Both the position numbers and the translations under genes were made by a program. This document shows positions 37,962 through 47,203 of a stretch of 54,688 bases of DNA, in pieces. The notes under the pieces were generated by a model. That model did not search any database and had not been told where the DNA came from. It saw only the letters and a program-made list of their open reading frames with translations. The DNA lies in the NCBI RefSeq assembly GCF_005869855.1, contig NZ_SZNH01000006.1, forward strand, positions 217,740-272,427, in the 5' to 3' direction. Position 1 is the stretch's first letter. Each line of letters opens with the position of its first letter. Source of the DNA: Nostoc sp. PA-18-2419. GTDB taxonomy: Bacteria > Cyanobacteriota > Cyanobacteriia > Cyanobacteriales > Nostocaceae.

Positions 37962-38033
37962 TTAAACAACCACAAAGCGGTATATTTCTTTAGCCTTACC
38001 GTCCTTAAATCCCTCGACTACCATAAATAACAT
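37962..38033 (-). pseudogene. Deletion scar: start of a DUF3303 gene fused to the tail of a lost third RTX gene
   Basis: A 23-codon frame starts MLFMVVEGFKDGKAKEIYR, which looks like the N-terminus of DUF3303 (YciI-like) proteins. It then reads FVVV and stops. RTX 2 ends NFVIV followed by the same downstream spacer, so the last codons here appear to be the end of another RTX gene. The simplest reading is that a third RTX copy once lay here and a deletion joined an upstream DUF3303 gene to its last codons. The DUF3303 recognition rests on 19 residues. Confidence 0.6.
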
Positions 38034-38067
38034 TTTGTCTTTTTGCTGACAATGTAACTAACAGAAT

Positions 38068-39117
38068 TTAAGGAATCATCGCTACTTTAATCACTTGACG
38101 CGCTTTCATCTCATAAAACACTTGTTCTAAATCTTTTAATGGGCGCTGTTCGCTAATAAGTAATTCAAAGGGAATTTTTCGACTAGCTATGAGTGCAAGC
38201 GCCGATCGCACATACTTTGGTGTATTATGAAACACGCCTTTTATTGTTAGTTCGTTATAGTGTAGCTGTTCTGTGTTAACGGTAATTTTAGTATCCCGGG
38301 GACAGCCACCGAATAAGTTGATTGTTGCACCAGGACGGGCTGAGGCGATCGCAGTTTCCCAAACGCTAGGCACACCTGTTACTTCAATCGCCACATCTGC
38401 ACCCCATCCTTGGGTAAGTTCTTTCACCACACTGGGAATATCCGGAATTTGATGATAATTAAAGGTTTGGGCTGCACCCAATTTCTTGCCAATTTCTAAT
38501 CTGTGGTCATTACCTCCCCATAGTAATACCTCAGCAGTATTCGCTAAAACCGCGACAAACATCAACCCGATCGCCCCATCTCCCAAGACGACTACTTTAT
38601 CTTTAAGCTGAATATGAGAACGTGCTACACCATGCAACACACAAGCTAGCGGTTCTGTCATCGCTGCTAATTCCCAAGGCAACTCATCAGGAATCTGCAA
38701 TAAATTATGCTGTACTATTGGTGCAGGAATTTTTAGATATTGGGCAAAAGTTCCATTATTCCATGTTAAATTTGGACACAATGAATACTCTTGGCGTTGA
38801 CAAAAAAAGCAATGGCTGCATGGGGCGGAATTATTCGCGACAACGCGATCGCCAACTTGCCAATGCGTAATGCCTGCTCCCAAGGCAACAATTTGCCCAG
38901 CTGCTTCGTGCCCAAACAGCGTTGGTGGTTTCAACATTTTGGCATGACCACCACGCCGCCAGACTTTCAAATCTGTACCACAAGTTGTTGCTGTCCCCAC
39001 TTGAATTACAACTTCACCAGCCGCAGGAGTAGGATCGGCAACTTCCTCTAGACGTAAATCCTCTTGCCCGTAAAGTAATGCTGCTAACAAAGTTTTAAAC
39101 CTATCAACTAAATCCAT
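38068..39117 (-). CDS. Zinc-dependent medium-chain dehydrogenase
   Basis: 349 residues. The catalytic zinc ligand and start of the fold are in TTCGTDLKVWRRGGH, the second ligand in LFGHEAAGQI, and the structural-zinc cysteines in APCSHCFFCQRQEYSLC. The NAD(P) site is VVLGDGAIGLMFVAVLA. The layout is that of sorbitol/threonine dehydrogenase-type MDR enzymes that oxidise a sugar alcohol or amino alcohol; the substrate is not evident. The start is an ATG at 39117. The gene is directly upstream of the DUF3303/RTX scar on the same strand and unrelated to it functionally as far as I can see. Confidence 0.88.
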   Translation of the reverse strand: MDLVDRFKTLLAALLYGQEDLRLEEVADPTPAAGEVVIQVGTATTCGTDLKVWRRGGHAKMLKPPTLFGHEAAGQIVALGAGITHWQVGDRVVANNSAPCSHCFFCQRQEYSLCPNLTWNNGTFAQYLKIPAPIVQHNLLQIPDELPWELAAMTEPLACVLHGVARSHIQLKDKVVVLGDGAIGLMFVAVLANTAEVLLWGGNDHRLEIGKKLGAAQTFNYHQIPDIPSVVKELTQGWGADVAIEVTGVPSVWETAIASARPGATINLFGGCPRDTKITVNTEQLHYNELTIKGVFHNTPKYVRSALALIASRKIPFELLISEQRPLKDLEQVFYEMKARQVIKVAMIP

Positions 39118-39496
39118 CTGATTTTACCAGTTGAAACTATTTTTGATAGGTCTAAACGAAGGAACTTCCTTTTTAAGAGGATGTCTGAAAACTTTTTGGT
39201 GTTGTATTTGAGACTTGTAGATCGCCCTAAATCCCCCTTTTTAAGGGTGGCGATGGGGAGCAGGCGAAATGTTTAATACTTCTTACACATCCTCTAAGAA
39301 ATATCCCACCGTTCACACTTAACACTCATCAGTCAACAAATTCAAACGGGTTTAGGAGGCAGCAGATAGGAGGCACAATTACCTGCTGCCCTCTGCCTCC
39401 AGCATAGCTGCCTTCTTTTAAGAATTTATTTCTTGGAGTTGCCTAAATCAGTATTGATTTGTAGTAAACTTTTATCAATCGTTAGATGTACAAAAG
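39118..39496. other. Intergenic region with small repeats
   Basis: Holds the inverted-repeat element at 39176-39295 and, at 39355-39400, a second small inverted repeat (GGAGGCAG ... CTGCCTCC) within a purine/pyrimidine-biased block. No gene was seen. Confidence 0.6.
39176..39295. repeat. 120-bp element with 9-bp terminal inverted repeats (MITE-like)
   Basis: AGAGGATGT (39176-39184) and ACATCCTCT (39287-39295) are perfect inverted repeats. The inside contains CTAAATCCCCCTTTTTAAGG, a motif common in cyanobacterial non-autonomous elements. It is too short to encode a transposase. A single related end lies at 2747. Confidence 0.55.
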
Positions 39497-39682
39497 CTAG
39501 GAATTAACAGCTGTTTGGGGAAGGACTCCAGTATTTCGGCTTTCCACATTAGGCAAGCGAGTCATAGTTAACAGTGGTACTTCTTGTCGGCACGACAGGC
39601 AAAACCAATATAGTTCACCATGACGAACATGACGTAGAAGGGAACTGCCGCAGCATGGGCAAGTGTTGGCTCTCGTACTCAT
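39497..39682 (-). CDS. Small zinc-ribbon protein
   Basis: 61 residues. Two cysteine pairs, CPCCGSS and FCLSCRQE, are spaced about 18 residues apart around the beta-hairpin RHVRHGELYWF, which is the plan of a one-zinc ribbon. The Ser/Thr/Asn-rich tail (ESRNTGVLPQTAVNS) looks unstructured. AAGGAAG lies about 8 bases before the ATG. Short ribbon proteins of this kind are frequent in cyanobacteria and their role is unknown; nucleic-acid or protein binding is possible. It lies 58 bases upstream of the glycosyltransferase stop-side spacer and is unlikely to be cotranscribed with the dehydrogenase. Confidence 0.7.
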   Translation of the reverse strand: MSTRANTCPCCGSSLLRHVRHGELYWFCLSCRQEVPLLTMTRLPNVESRNTGVLPQTAVNS

Positions 39683-39740
39683 ACTAATATCTTCCTTGAA
39701 TTAAAAGTTGTTGTTTAAGCTAAGCAAAAAAAGTAATTGA

Positions 39741-40811
39741 TTAAAAACGAATGTTGGCCGCATGAATGTGGCCATTCGATTCTATGCGGTCTTTAATAAT
39801 TTGTCTGTAAACAGCTTCATATCCGTTAACCATTTGGTTAACACTAAACTTGTTTTCTACATACTTTCGACAGGTTTGACGATTGAGTTCCAAAGCTTGT
39901 GGAATCATTGCCGCCATTTGAGCATAGTTTTTGCAGATAAAACCTGTTTTCCCGTGGGCAATCACCTCAGGTACGGAACCTAAATTCATGGCAATTACTG
40001 GTGTACCAGTTGCCATTGATTCAATCATTACTAAGCCAAAAGGTTCTTGCCAGGCGATAGGGAAAAGAGCGATCGCCGCATTGCCCAGAAGTTCAGTCTT
40101 TTCGGCATGGTTTATTTCACCTAAATATTCAATTTGCTGACCATCAATATGGGGGGCAATCTCTTGCTCAAAAAACTTAGAATCTCCTAAGTCAACTTTT
40201 CCAGCCATCTTCAAGTGCCAACCACTTTGCTTGGCAATAGCGATGGCATGTTGTGGCCCTTTCTCTGGCGAAAACCGACCTAAAAATACCAAATATGGAG
40301 GCTCTAACGGTTGAGCTACAAATGGATAATCTGCTAGCTCAATTCCGTTATAAACTGTAGCAATATAATTGAGGTCGATTTGACGCTGGGAGTTACTAAT
40401 GCTGACGTATGGTTGCTTTTGGTGGTAGCTAAATGCGTTACTGTTGTCTTTTGTAAAGTTATTGTGCAGAGTATGTACTGTAGAAGTTGTTGTTATCAAA
40501 CTCGCTAAAGGTAATGCCGAAATCCCTACATGAGAATGGATAATATCGAATTGGGCAGCATGTTGATAAACTTGACTCAGTTCTAGCATTTCGTACACTA
40601 CATACTCTTTGACATTTGGGTCTAAGCGCAATGCACGCGGGTAAACTGCTTCTAATTGAGCCAGAGTTTGAGAATCGCCAGAGGCAAACAAAGTTACCTC
40701 ATGACCACGACGAACAAGTTCATCAGTTAAGCGACTTACTACCAGTTCTATTCCTCCATAACTAGGAGGTGGTACCCTTTCCCATAAGGGGGCAACTTGA
40801 GCGATTTTCAT
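39741..40811 (-). CDS. Glycosyltransferase family 4 (GT-B)
   Basis: 356 residues from the ATG at 40811, where the family start MKIAQVAPLWERVPPPSYGG is found; an upstream TTG adds twelve unrelated residues. The N-terminal acceptor domain has the PPPSYGGIELVV loop. The nucleotide-sugar domain has YLVFLGRFSPEKGPQHAI and the EPFGLVMIESMATGTPVIA motif with the E-x7-E pair. It should transfer a sugar from a nucleotide donor onto a lipid, polysaccharide or small molecule at the cytoplasmic side of the membrane. No exopolysaccharide cluster surrounds it, so the acceptor is unknown. Confidence 0.9.
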   Translation of the reverse strand: MKIAQVAPLWERVPPPSYGGIELVVSRLTDELVRRGHEVTLFASGDSQTLAQLEAVYPRALRLDPNVKEYVVYEMLELSQVYQHAAQFDIIHSHVGISALPLASLITTTSTVHTLHNNFTKDNSNAFSYHQKQPYVSISNSQRQIDLNYIATVYNGIELADYPFVAQPLEPPYLVFLGRFSPEKGPQHAIAIAKQSGWHLKMAGKVDLGDSKFFEQEIAPHIDGQQIEYLGEINHAEKTELLGNAAIALFPIAWQEPFGLVMIESMATGTPVIAMNLGSVPEVIAHGKTGFICKNYAQMAAMIPQALELNRQTCRKYVENKFSVNQMVNGYEAVYRQIIKDRIESNGHIHAANIRF

Positions 40812-41270
40812 AAGTTGTTTCGGTTCAGTCTGTAAATTTGCTCTCAATATAATGAATTACCTCATTATTTTATGAGAACAAAGCATTTATACTTACTTTT
40901 TTGAAATTTAAATTAACCTAATAGGCTACCAAAAGCACAATATTCGGTTAACTGTATCGGAAATTTTCTACTTACAAATCTCTGGACTATTGGCAAAAGT
41001 CAACCCTGAGCTACATTTATAACCTATAGCTAATCAATTACTTGTTGCATCTGTCTTCCGGATCATAATCGAGTAGAATATTTTGTAGCTAAACTAACAA
41101 AAAGGAATATTTTGTAGCTGAAAATACTAAATTCTGAGATGGGATCAACTTGTTCAAGTTTGGTTTAAAGGCAATGAGCAAATAAGATGCATATTGTAAA
41201 TATTAAATAGTTGTAGAAAAATTACATAATTTGTAATTAGTAATTTCTTAAAAATTTTGATAGCCAACTC
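40812..41270. other. Divergent intergenic region with a short direct repeat
   Basis: About 460 bases, AT-rich. GAATATTTTGTAGCT occurs at 41076-41090 and 41105-41119 (29-base period, two helical turns plus), about 150-190 bases before the exonuclease III gene, which could be a regulator site. No gene was seen. Confidence 0.4.
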
Positions 41271-42053
41271 ATGAAAATCGCTACTTGGAACGTCAACTCA
41301 ATTCGGATTCGTCTAGAACAGGTTACTGATTGGTTGACTCATAATTCCGTTGATGTTCTCTGCTTGCAAGAGACCAAAGTTATAGATGCAGAGTTTCCGC
41401 GATCGCCTTTTGAGCAAATGGGCTATCACCTTTATGTCTCAGGACAAAAATCCTATAATGGCGTAGCTATAATCAGCCACCAACCCTTTCTAGACGTAAG
41501 TAGCGGTTTTAGAGCAATTTTGCCAGATTTACCGCCGGAATGGGATGAGCAAAAGCGAGTAATTACAGGTGTAATTGACGGTATTCGGATTGTCAACTTA
41601 TATGTTCCTAACGGTGCAGCAGTAGGAACCGAAAAATATGAATATAAACTGCGTTGGCTAACAGTGCTACGGGAGTACTTGCGATCGCTGCTGCTGTCAC
41701 AACCTGATGTTTGTGTGTGTGGTGACTTCAACATTGCACCATCAGCCAAGGATATTCACGAACAAGTGAGTACAGAAAATCACATTATGGCAACACAAAC
41801 AGAGCGCCAAGCCTTACAAGATATTCTCACCTTGGGATTTGCCGATGCTTTTCGTAAATTTACTAACGAAGGCGGAAATTACAGCTGGTGGGATTATCGC
41901 GCCGCAGCCTTCCGTCGCAACTTGGGTTGGCGGATTGACCATCACTATCTCACACCGATATTGTATGAGCGTGCAAAAAGTTGCATCATCGATATTGAAC
42001 CGAGAAAATTAACTCAACCGAGTGATCATGTACCAGTGATTGTTGAATTATAA
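41271..42053 (+). CDS. xth: Exodeoxyribonuclease III
   Basis: 260 residues, starting MKIATWNVNSIRIRLEQV. Catalytic motifs of the ExoIII/APE1 family are complete: LCLQETKV (metal-binding Glu), LYVPNGAAVG (Tyr and Asn region), VCGDFNIAP (Asp and Asn), GWRIDHHYLTP, and QPSDHVPV (catalytic Asp-His). It cleaves DNA 5' to abasic sites and removes 3' blocking groups in base-excision repair. The start is unambiguous. The gene converges with the HopA1-like gene, with only 26 bases between their stops and no obvious terminator. Confidence 0.96.
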   Translation: MKIATWNVNSIRIRLEQVTDWLTHNSVDVLCLQETKVIDAEFPRSPFEQMGYHLYVSGQKSYNGVAIISHQPFLDVSSGFRAILPDLPPEWDEQKRVITGVIDGIRIVNLYVPNGAAVGTEKYEYKLRWLTVLREYLRSLLLSQPDVCVCGDFNIAPSAKDIHEQVSTENHIMATQTERQALQDILTLGFADAFRKFTNEGGNYSWWDYRAAAFRRNLGWRIDHHYLTPILYERAKSCIIDIEPRKLTQPSDHVPVIVEL

Positions 42054-42079
42054 AGGGGCATTGGGTATGCCCCATCAAA

Positions 42080-43165
42080 TCAATCTAACGGGTAATATAT
42101 ATCTTCAGAACTAGGATTAAGATAAGGATGCTGTAAATCTATTAAGTGCTGCTTAAAGTGTTGGTTAATCACCCTTATCCGTTCTTCCATTGCATTCTTA
42201 CCTTTTTGCCAAGCTTCCAATAAAGCATTAGCGACGATTTGACAACGGTTCATCCCAAAACTTTCTTGTGCGGCAAATTTTTGAGTTGGTTCTTCAGCTA
42301 AACCTAATCCTGGTGCTAAAAATTTGGTAAACAAGGGAATTTCGGGCTGGAAATAAAATTGATTTTCTAGATAAATTGTTTGAAGGATGGTGCGGATTGC
42401 TGGATAGTCGTCGAGTTCAAAGTAGAGTACCCCCGAATCGTAGCGTTCGTATGCACAGGGATTGTGGAGAACCTGAAAGCTAAAGGGAATGGAAGCTGCA
42501 TTTAGATGTAAAGTTAGGCTATTCATTAGAGCGATCGCACCAGATGGTGTCAAGTTAAAGTAGATTCGCCCTGCTCCTAAATTACTGTCTGGATTAGTTT
42601 GCTGTTGTTGTCTGACATTACTAACTGCCATGTAACAACCGTTTTGCAGGCGATTTTTGGGCATCCAGATTGCTACCATGTCACCTACTTTCGTCGATTT
42701 CTTACTGGATTCTAAATGACAGTCTGGCTCAATATAAAGTGTTAAACCACCTTTTGTCACAGCCATACTACCATCAGGTTCTTGCCGCATTACCTGCCAT
42801 TCTGAATCAAAGTAACCTACGCCATGATTACTTTTGTGCAGTTGTTTGTAGAAGTCCCAATCAATCTCGGAAATCGAACTATCTTCTAAATTATGTTTTG
42901 CTCTGTGATTAGTAGTATCAGTGTTGACTGCTAAAGTAGTTTGCAAGGAGCCATTGTAATAGATTCCATAGAGGAAATTTCGCAATAGCAAAGCCAAATA
43001 TTTTTGTTGTAAATCTGCCGGAGTTTGCTGAAATCTGTCGGCTACTTTAGTCGGCAGAGCAAATGGTTGATAATTGGGATGGTAAATACAAAAATTTGAC
43101 TCTATTTGGATATTCCTAGCAATGTCCAACAGAGAAGTCAGCGGTTGATTGGCAGAATATAACAT
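42080..43165 (-). CDS. HopA1-family protein, possible phosphoresidue lyase of a RiPP pathway
   Basis: 361 residues from the ATG at 43165 (a TTG four codons earlier is possible). The protein matches the HopA1 family known from Pseudomonas type III effectors and from many cyanobacteria: conserved stretches include LLRNFLYGIYYNG, GVGYFDSEWQVMRQEPDGSM, GRIYFNLTPSGAIALMNSLT, and PCAYERYDSGVLYFELDDY. In class V lanthipeptides (LxmY) and thioviridamide-type pathways (TvaD), HopA1-like proteins act with an APH-like kinase to dehydrate Ser/Thr; the kinase phosphorylates and the HopA1-like protein eliminates. An APH-like kinase gene lies 424 bases upstream on the same strand. The lyase role here is inferred. 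The C-terminal QNPY-like end is unremarkable. Confidence 0.82.
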   Translation of the reverse strand: MLYSANQPLTSLLDIARNIQIESNFCIYHPNYQPFALPTKVADRFQQTPADLQQKYLALLLRNFLYGIYYNGSLQTTLAVNTDTTNHRAKHNLEDSSISEIDWDFYKQLHKSNHGVGYFDSEWQVMRQEPDGSMAVTKGGLTLYIEPDCHLESSKKSTKVGDMVAIWMPKNRLQNGCYMAVSNVRQQQQTNPDSNLGAGRIYFNLTPSGAIALMNSLTLHLNAASIPFSFQVLHNPCAYERYDSGVLYFELDDYPAIRTILQTIYLENQFYFQPEIPLFTKFLAPGLGLAEEPTQKFAAQESFGMNRCQIVANALLEAWQKGKNAMEERIRVINQHFKQHLIDLQHPYLNPSSEDIYYPLD

Positions 43166-43588
43166 TAATCGATTCAAAACTCAAACAGAGAAAATTCAAA
43201 ATCATCAAACAGGACTCAGAATTGGCGAATTCAGAATCCAGAATACTCCACCCATAAAAAGATGAAATAATAACCCGAAGAACTTTGAGACTTGTTTCGC
43301 CCATAAAAGTATGAGGTTTTAATCTATACTGTTGAGCTACTCGCTTTACCTTTGGCTAAGTTCTGACGACTGACATTTTTGTTCTTCTTTATAAAACTAG
43401 TATGAGGTCAAATCCTCTTAATTTATGATAGGGTAAATAATATGCAGAACAATTTAAAATTTAGTAAAAATTCACCTCCGAAGATTCCGAAGCCAGAATT
43501 GATAACAAGTCTAATCTGAAAACTTCTCTAGATTTTTTAACTATTCTCACTCCGGAATTTTTAATTATTCTTGTTCTGCTCCCTGCCA
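43166..43588. other. Spacer between kinase and HopA1 genes
   Basis: About 420 bases. A plus-strand 25-codon frame at 43442-43519 (MQNNLKFSKNSPPKIPKPEL...) and a minus-strand 62-codon, Ser/Cys-rich frame at 43116-43304 are the only candidates for a precursor peptide; neither is convincing. The minus-strand frame overlaps the HopA1 start. Confidence 0.4.
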
Positions 43589-44827
43589 TTAACAACCACG
43601 GAGTCGAGTTTTTTCGTAATAAATGCGAAGTAACTGCTGCTCTTTTTGAGGCTGAGGAAGTCTATGGATTTTAGCCACAGGGTTGACAATTTCTGATTCG
43701 GAAATCCCGAAAATAGTCAACACAGCTTGCTCTGGCATAGTCAGTAAACTTTTAGCTACTTGCAGCATACAGATATCAGCATTGTTAAAGTTTTTTTGGC
43801 AAGTAATCATATCCTGAATTTGATGAATCAGTGCTAGTCCGGCAAATTGAATAACTCGTAAAATAAAGTCACTACGATATTCTAAAATCATCGGGAAAGC
43901 ACAGAGATAAGACCTAATCAGGGCAATAATTGAAGGTTGTAAAATCTCTAACGGTATCAACGCTAGATGTAGAGATTCTTCTAACTCAATAGTATGGTCT
44001 ACTACTAGGCTCTTGAGCCAAATTTCTAAATAGCTGGCGAGTAAAGTTCCTAAATCAAAAGCTGGATCTCCCCAAGTGCAAGCTTCCCAATCAATTAGTC
44101 GCACTAGGCAATTATCTAATTGCTGCCAGCGAGAATGAACTAAGATGTTGTTCAATTTTAGGTCGTTGTGAGTTAAGCAGCAAGGATTCCAGTCATATGC
44201 CAAATCTGCGATCGCCGATGACAAACTTTCGTATTGTTGATAAAGAACGTAGAATTTCAACGCATCGCTGGGAACAGTACCAAAAATCTCTGGACTAATT
44301 GACCCTAGCCCTTGTGCTGGATTGTAAAAGCCGTAGCGAAACTCTCCTTGGGGAGCAGTTGCCATAAAATCCTTATATTCTCGGCGTTGGAAGGTTGCAC
44401 GATGCAGTCCTGCTAAAGTTGTGCCGATCGCATAGGCAATTTCTGGTGGAAAAATCTCATTATTGTGGTATAATGTCCGAAGCTCAAGATAGTCACTCAG
44501 GTAATTGCGGACGAGGATAGAATTTTCTTCGTCAAAATGTACTACTAATGGTGCGATCGCCGAGACATTGCCTAGAACTGGAAACTGCTGGAGCAATTGG
44601 TGAAACAGCCACTCTTTAAATAATTCATGGGGCAACCCTTCACTGTTAATGATACGTTCTTGTTTGAGGAGCAGTTGGCGATTATCAGCTAGAGTTACAA
44701 GTAAATTGAAATTTTTGCTGCTACTTCTTGGCAAGTCAGATTCATCCGATCTGCCATGTCCTGAGTTACACAGACCTACATCTTGCAGATACTGGATAAC
44801 ATTGTGAGAAGACAGTGATAATACCAT
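43589..44827 (-). CDS. Aminoglycoside-phosphotransferase-like kinase (APH fold)
   Basis: 412 residues. The N-lobe ATP-binding lysine is in RQLLLKQERI (about K55). The catalytic loop is CLTHNDLKLNNILV (H220, D222, N227) and the metal-binding motif is LIDWEACTWGDPAFDLG (D246), so an active phosphotransferase is expected. APH-fold enzymes phosphorylate aminoglycosides, choline, homoserine and other small molecules; LxmK and TvaC, partners of HopA1-like proteins, phosphorylate peptide Ser/Thr. The neighbouring HopA1 gene favours that last role. Alone, antibiotic resistance cannot be ruled out but is less likely. AGTAGGA lies upstream of the ATG. Confidence 0.83.
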   Translation of the reverse strand: MVLSLSSHNVIQYLQDVGLCNSGHGRSDESDLPRSSSKNFNLLVTLADNRQLLLKQERIINSEGLPHELFKEWLFHQLLQQFPVLGNVSAIAPLVVHFDEENSILVRNYLSDYLELRTLYHNNEIFPPEIAYAIGTTLAGLHRATFQRREYKDFMATAPQGEFRYGFYNPAQGLGSISPEIFGTVPSDALKFYVLYQQYESLSSAIADLAYDWNPCCLTHNDLKLNNILVHSRWQQLDNCLVRLIDWEACTWGDPAFDLGTLLASYLEIWLKSLVVDHTIELEESLHLALIPLEILQPSIIALIRSYLCAFPMILEYRSDFILRVIQFAGLALIHQIQDMITCQKNFNNADICMLQVAKSLLTMPEQAVLTIFGISESEIVNPVAKIHRLPQPQKEQQLLRIYYEKTRLRGC

Positions 44828-45484
44828 GTATTATTTCCTACTTCATAAATTATCGTAAATTTATTCGTGTCAAAATTCGCCTAGCTTTAGCAATTTTAGG
44901 TAGATAGTAACTTAGTGTGCGAATAAGAATAAAGATTTGTACAATCTACTAATATCGCATATTTACGATTAAAACCTGCCAAAATGGCACCAAGCTCTTT
45001 ATAATTGCTTTAAAATTGCCTCCATGACCCGTGACACCTTTACACTTGCTCAGCATAGTTACTTAGACACATTTAGAGTAAGTTTTGTGGTAGAGCCTTT
45101 TGATGTAGCTCTGTCTCGTTTGTAGCGGATTAGCATCCTTAGCAAAAGACTGATTGGCGGCAGATGTTGTCAGTAGTCATCCTGAAAGCGGCGAAGAATT
45201 TCAGCAATTCTTCAGGGTACGAAGCATGACTTTCAACGTTATTATTTTTATTTATCATCACAAAGCCAAAAAAACCGGACATTTTGGCTGGTTGGTAATT
45301 ATTTTTTGCTTAAATTCTCATAATTTATACCTGAAAGCCTTGCTAGCAGGTAATTTGTGTCACTTGCAAGTTTTCGGCGCTCCAAACAAAGGTTACATGA
45401 GTGGTTCTTATGAGAGTACTGTTTTGTGAAGCGATCGCCAAGATTTTGAGCATAACTGTTAAATAAATCTATAACGCGAAACAC
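44828..45484. other. Upstream region of the kinase gene
   Basis: About 650 bases without a clear gene. A plus-strand 33-codon frame at 45024-45125 (MTRDTFTLAQHSYLDTFRVS..., ending VEPFDVALSRL) has protein-like composition; a longer 91-codon plus frame at 45154-45429 does not look convincing. On the minus strand a 35-codon frame (MLSKCKGVTGHGGNFKAIIK...) lies near 44951-45056 and could be a leader-less peptide. No ribosome site singles one out. Confidence 0.4.
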
Positions 45485-45513
45485 AAAAAAAGGGATAAGC
45501 CGAAGCCTATCCC
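45485..45513 (-). terminator. Rho-independent terminator of the adenosylhomocysteinase gene
   Basis: On the minus strand GGGATAGGC, a TTCG tetraloop, and GCTTATCCC form a 9-bp stem (one G-T pair), followed by seven T residues. It begins 25 bases after the stop codon and is a textbook intrinsic terminator. Confidence 0.9.
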
Positions 45514-45537
45514 AAAACATTAATTAATCAGTTAACA

Positions 45538-47203
<1,666 letters not shown>

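Noticed and set aside
43116-43304. 62-codon Ser/Cys-rich minus frame, possible RiPP precursor
   Set aside because: Overlaps the start of the HopA1 gene in another frame and has no ribosome site; kept only as a weak candidate in the findings.
45154-45429. 91-codon plus-strand frame upstream of the ahcY terminator
   Set aside because: No domain, no ribosome site; a shorter 33-codon frame at 45024 looks more protein-like. Not called as a gene.
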